Assembly (NCBI RefSeq): GCF_037042905.1 | Contig: NC_087254.1 | Location: forward strand, 10,959,103-11,023,102 | Reading direction: 5' to 3' | Length of the DNA: 64,000 bases | Source: Lytechinus pictus | Taxonomy: Eukaryota > Echinodermata > Echinoidea > Temnopleuroida > Toxopneustidae | In this document: positions 60,109-64,000 of the stretch, one piece after another | Numbering within the stretch: position 1 is the stretch's first letter | How the letters are laid out: each line of letters begins with the position of its first letter | Made by a program: the position numbers and the translations under genes | Notes under the pieces: generated by a model | The model's input: the letters and a program-made list of their open reading frames with translations, nothing else | Database searches by the model: none | What the model was told of the DNA's origin: nothing

Positions 60109-62892
60109 TACCACACGCCAGATCAATTTCCTCATGTCAATTTAAGGTCTATACTTGACTTAATAAAATGTTTGAAAGGTGAACTCAGGGCTGAAAATGA
60201 TTTCTGAATAAATAGGGTAAGATTCACCAAGCAAAGGCTGGAAATTTTTATGAAAATCTGATAAAAAGTAACTAAGTTATTGAATTTTAAAGATTATTGA
60301 TGTTTTGTGAAGATAATTATATGCACGTCGTCATCAATATTCATTAGGCCGATTATGTCACATCCCTACTCTTTTTTCTTAAGATATCACATATAAGATG
60401 TGAGTATGGTATGTCTCCTTAACAAGCCTTGCAGCAAAGAGTATCAAATGTATTAAATCTGTTGTCAGTTTTTGTTTTCATTCTTGGAGGACAAATTGAA
60501 CATAATTTTATAATATACGAAAAAATAAATTGGGATATTTCACGTGACACGATCACTTTGCTCATGATTGAATATTGATGAAGACAGTAAAGAGTTGTTT
60601 CACTGAAATCTTAAGCATGCTGTAACCTTGATATTAAGTGTCCAATTTTAATAATGTCGACTTTTGTTTCAAATAGTATTATTTTTCACATAGAGTTTCA
60701 TTCCGATTTCATAACGATCATTGCTGATTTGATTTATACCCCCCCCCCTCACCCCACATACATACCCTAAGTCTTACGTTATTTATCATCATTGTCAACC
60801 ACCATCGATCACGCACTATTGTCATATTTTTATTAGGGCAATTCCATAAAATATGTACGTTCGAACCTCTATATTTGGGATCTTCATGAAATTTTCGGTC
60901 TCTATGATTCTTGGTTCTTTTGACAGTCTGTAACGCTGTCAAATGACCATGACTTGGCCAGTTTATTAAGTGATGTAAGACTTTAGAAAAATGGGGGTCG
61001 AATGTACAGAAAGCTTGATCATTTTACGGAATTGCCCATTATCCAAACCATCATGCAATCAAAACCATGCACACCCACTCGTACATCATCACCCTGAGTT
61101 CATTTATCACAAAGGCCAATCATCATCGTGAATCCATTTCATCACTTAGGAAAAAAAAGAAATAGTCATTAAAACTTTTTCTCTGTTTGTATATGTCCAT
61201 AAAACCATAAACATCAGAATCCACACTTCATTTCATGCAGGCAAATCATCACCATCAAAACACTTCATCATGGCGCATTATGTTTACCATCATTTTTAGA
61301 TGCAATTAAACTTCAAGATGAAAATATAACTTTATTCTACTTTTCTTTATTTCAGATTTATTAGGAAACGATAGAGGGGTTTCGATCGTCGGACCTAAGA
61401 AATGAGAATCACCGAGAACTCAAAAATAAAACACATATATAGAGCTTGTATTTCTGTTTCCTTGTCAACTATTCAAGTCATCTTTATTCTAAAATCGAGT
61501 TGACATATATGATATATGCTGTTTCATTTCAAGATGCTTAACTCACACAAAATAACGGAATAATACCAAGTGAAATATTTTAAACCGTTCACAATTGTAA
61601 AATGTCCACAAGGTTTTTCTGAAGAACCTGTATATAATACTACTGAGAGTAACTGCCTCAATATCTTGTCAACTTTCAATTGGGGAAAACATTGAACACA
61701 CGAACTACCATACGCATTATTCTTTGCATGAAAATTGCTGTATTATTTGGAAGTTCAGCTGAATATTAAGCACAATTTGGGACACGACGTGGTTTTTATG
61801 AATAGGCCTTTCAAGCCTCTTGCGTTTTCATTTTGTGTATCCCCAATTATTCATTTTCAAAACATTGAGTTCCCCATGAAATTGGCGGCATCACAGATCG
61901 ATCACCGCAAGGGGCTTACAGAGTGTATATATAGTGCATTTTTTTCTCTAATCTGCACATACCGTTACGACTCTTTACATTCTTATAAACTTATTATCAC
62001 AGAGTATATAATCATCGTATTATCATGGCCATATACAGCCGAGGCGATAATACTTTATTTGAGCAACAGAATCCCTACCCGACTGCTCTACCTTATTACA
62101 TAATATGTATTTACACAGGTATTGATTCATTTACAAAGACAATATATTTATAGAATAAACTCGTCTTTCTATAAGAGTAAAAGTTCAGTTCAATTTGTGC
62201 ATATTATTCACGCAATTAATTACTTCGTAATTACTGCGTAAGGGCCTATACTCCCAATTCAGAATAATATGTTTGCCAAGAGCTTGCTTGATTACTGCTG
62301 TGTTGTATAATAAATAAAAAGAGCTCCAGTGTTGACAGTCTTCGATTTATACATAACGCGATGATCTTCCACCACAAGATGATAACTTGCTGAACTCAAA
62401 AGGTAAGTCCACTCTTCATGCTCTTTATTTTCGAGCGTCTGTTCAACTAACTCTATTTCTGCATGAATTGTGTTTACACTAAATTGGTACAAATAATGTG
62501 TTCACGTGTGTTCGTGATGGTCATAACGTCAAAGGTCATCTATTGGTCAAAATATCATGTCATACATGTAAGCGATAGAGACCACAGACCCGTGAACGAC
62601 CATGTTCATGAATGCATAGCAGAACTAAATGCTTCAGTCACTATTTTCTCCTTCCGGAAAAAAAATATAATCGAGCATTCATTGCAACTCGATATTCAAT
62701 ACTAGTATAGGTATATGTTATAATAACTTTATATTTCTGAAGCTTTTTTTAAATTCCATCTATTACAATCGAGTATACATTGTAGCTCGATTTATGCAGC
62801 TAATTCTTTATATCAGTTGCCGTTTTCTTGCATCTATTAAAATAAGCTCATTCTGGCAATCATACCTTATATAATTCGATTTATAGGCCCAA

Positions 62893-63993
62893 CTAAACTT
62901 TCTCAAAAATTCGCACATCTCCTTTCCAATAATCTTCCAACAATGCTCCATCCCATGTATTTTCTTCGTCATCGCTTTCATCATTTAAACTCTCGTATTC
63001 CACCTTGCAAGATTTATCTACACCATAGCCATCTTCTGCCTCAACTACATAACCGGTAAACCATACCTTTGCGTTGTCTACTTCCCATTTGTGTCTTATC
63101 TTATACCCTACTAATTCTCTTGCTGATATATCTTTAACATACATATCCCCACTGTTCAAGTCTTCAACTACATCATTTTTGGGATACGAGTATACAGTTT
63201 GTGTATTGGACAAATAGACAAAATTCATCGACTCATTGTTTTTACTGAGGACGAATGCGGAGTACCAGTTTTCTCCTCCATCATCTTCTGTTAAATGTTG
63301 AACAATTTTACCAACTAAATCATTGTAATCTACGTTTCGGCCTCTTTTCACTCTTTTTCTTGACTTGTTTTCTATCTCAGATCTCTTCCTTTTCATTTCT
63401 TCTTTGAACTGGTATACCCTCTCCTCCGGTGCGAGCAGGATTTCCTCTACTTCGTTGTCATCCTTGTCAATTTCTTGGGTTCTTTCTCTGCTCCTTCTCA
63501 CGACTGAAATAAGCTGTTCCTTTAACTCTTCCCACGTCTTCACTCTACCCCTTTCTGTGAAATTGAAGATACCTTCTGTGTTTTTCTCTCCGAACACATA
63601 TCGTCTAGCTTTCAATTGTACTTTCAGCATTTCCAATTTAATGTCATTGTTCTTCCTAGCGAGTCCTTGATCTATTTCATTTTCTGACATCCATATACCA
63701 CCACATACATTTCTGACTTCCTCGTATATATGTTCCTTTCTTACCGTTTCCTTTTCTTCTTTTTGGACCTTGCTATCTCTCCTTTCTCTTACTTTTTTCT
63801 CCCTTTCTTCCCAAATGTGCTTCGCCCTCTGACAATATTCCTTCCTTTGCTTGACAACCTGCTTTCTAGCTATACTCATGTACTCCGCCCTTTTCTCTTC
63901 TTCCAATTCTCTGACCCATTGATTTGTATTGTTCTTAGTGTACATTATAATGCTTTCCACTGCATAAATACTCGCCCTTGGCTTCTCTCTCAT
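62893..63993 (-). CDS. Coiled-coil plus tandem Spindlin/Tudor-like protein, uncharacterised
   Basis: Intronless frame of 366 codons from ATG at 63993-63991 to TAG. No in-frame stop precedes it before the window edge, so it may be longer. Residues ~25-100 are highly charged and probably helical (EEREKKVRERRDSKVQKEEK). Residues ~125-170 hold a conserved-looking block (LEMLKVQLKARRYVFGEK, FNFTERGRVKTWEEL), then a basic patch (RKRSEIENKSRKRVKRGR). The last ~140 residues contain two repeats, LVGKIVQHLTEDD..WYSAFVL..DLNSGDMYV and LVGYKIRHKWEVD..WFTGYVV..LLEDYWKGDV. They resemble the Spin/Ssty Tudor-like unit (IVGCRIQHGWKE..WKGTVL). Function unknown. Similar proteins are, as I recall, multi-copy in aquatic invertebrates, so mobile-element origin is possible. 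Confidence 0.7.
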   Translation of the reverse strand: MREKPRASIYAVESIIMYTKNNTNQWVRELEEEKRAEYMSIARKQVVKQRKEYCQRAKHIWEEREKKVRERRDSKVQKEEKETVRKEHIYEEVRNVCGGIWMSENEIDQGLARKNNDIKLEMLKVQLKARRYVFGEKNTEGIFNFTERGRVKTWEELKEQLISVVRRSRERTQEIDKDDNEVEEILLAPEERVYQFKEEMKRKRSEIENKSRKRVKRGRNVDYNDLVGKIVQHLTEDDGGENWYSAFVLSKNNESMNFVYLSNTQTVYSYPKNDVVEDLNSGDMYVKDISARELVGYKIRHKWEVDNAKVWFTGYVVEAEDGYGVDKSCKVEYESLNDESDDEENTWDGALLEDYWKGDVRIFEKV

Positions 63994-64000
63994 TATTCTA

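Larger units (their letters stand above)
56843..62892. other. Upstream flank of EIF3B: transposons, no confirmed gene
   Basis: Contains a 1.4 kb TIR element (57419-58852), a MITE-C inside it (57801-57943), a GC-richer patch around 59290-59350 and a GGCGGC-bounded element (59825-60108). From about 60.1 to 62.9 kb the DNA is AT-rich and featureless. The missing EIF3B first exon and promoter should be here, but no acidic N-terminal coding stretch was found. Confidence 0.55.

Noticed and set aside
59820..60115. EIF3B exon ending at the donor near 59811 or 60107
   Set aside because: The phase or frame is wrong or gives a non-acidic peptide, and both sites lie at the borders of a repeat element.
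1..64000. CRISPR arrays, operons or bacterial features
   Set aside because: Spliced animal genes throughout; none of the repeats has regular spacer structure.

Overview
This is animal nuclear DNA. All genes are split by GT-AG introns, coding density is low, and every intron and spacer is full of small palindromic DNA transposons. The repeat types (pearl/Tsp-like elements with a ~162 bp core, a tRNA-derived SINE with an ATT tail, foldback elements) and the protein sequences suggest a marine deuterostome, most likely a sea urchin. The species is an inference. || Layout. (1) 3724-20661, minus strand: a complete 7-exon B9D1 gene (ciliary transition-zone B9 protein, 219 aa). (2) 20662-21028: a 367 bp GC-rich divergent promoter. 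(3) 21029-35266, plus strand: a complete 15-exon gene for a secreted, heavily N-glycosylated protein of 634 aa that looks like a GH71/GH99-type TIM-barrel glycosidase with an altered catalytic motif. (4) 37901-38735, minus: a cysteine-rich orphan exon with its own poly(A) signal. (5) 39366-56842, minus: 15 exons of EIF3B, the RRM and beta-propeller scaffold subunit of translation initiation factor eIF3. The 5'-most exon with the start codon was not found. (6) 56843-62892: repeats and no convincing gene. (7) 62893-63993, minus: a 366-codon ORF with a coiled-coil N-terminal half and two Spindlin/Tudor-like repeats, open at the window edge. || The most interesting system lies in the introns of EIF3B. 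Eight copies of a ~150 nt element sit in eight of nine consecutive introns, exactly one per intron, always in the host sense strand. Each reads as a box H/ACA snoRNA: 5' hairpin, H box AGAGTA, 3' hairpin, ACA three nucleotides from the end. The copies differ by paired or wobble-compensated changes in the stems. The 3' pocket fits, at the correct 15 nt from ACA, a uridine in the highly conserved 28S segment UGUCGGC-U-C-UUC of the peptidyl-transferase region. One of these introns also holds a tandem array of partial copies of an EIF3B exon end, each keeping a strong 5' splice site. || B9D1 and the glycosidase-like gene share a promoter but no evident function. The glycosidase-like gene and the minus-strand genes converge near 35-38 kb. 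EIF3B is a typical snoRNA host in being a constitutive translation gene. All exon junctions given below keep the reading frame, which is the main evidence for the models.
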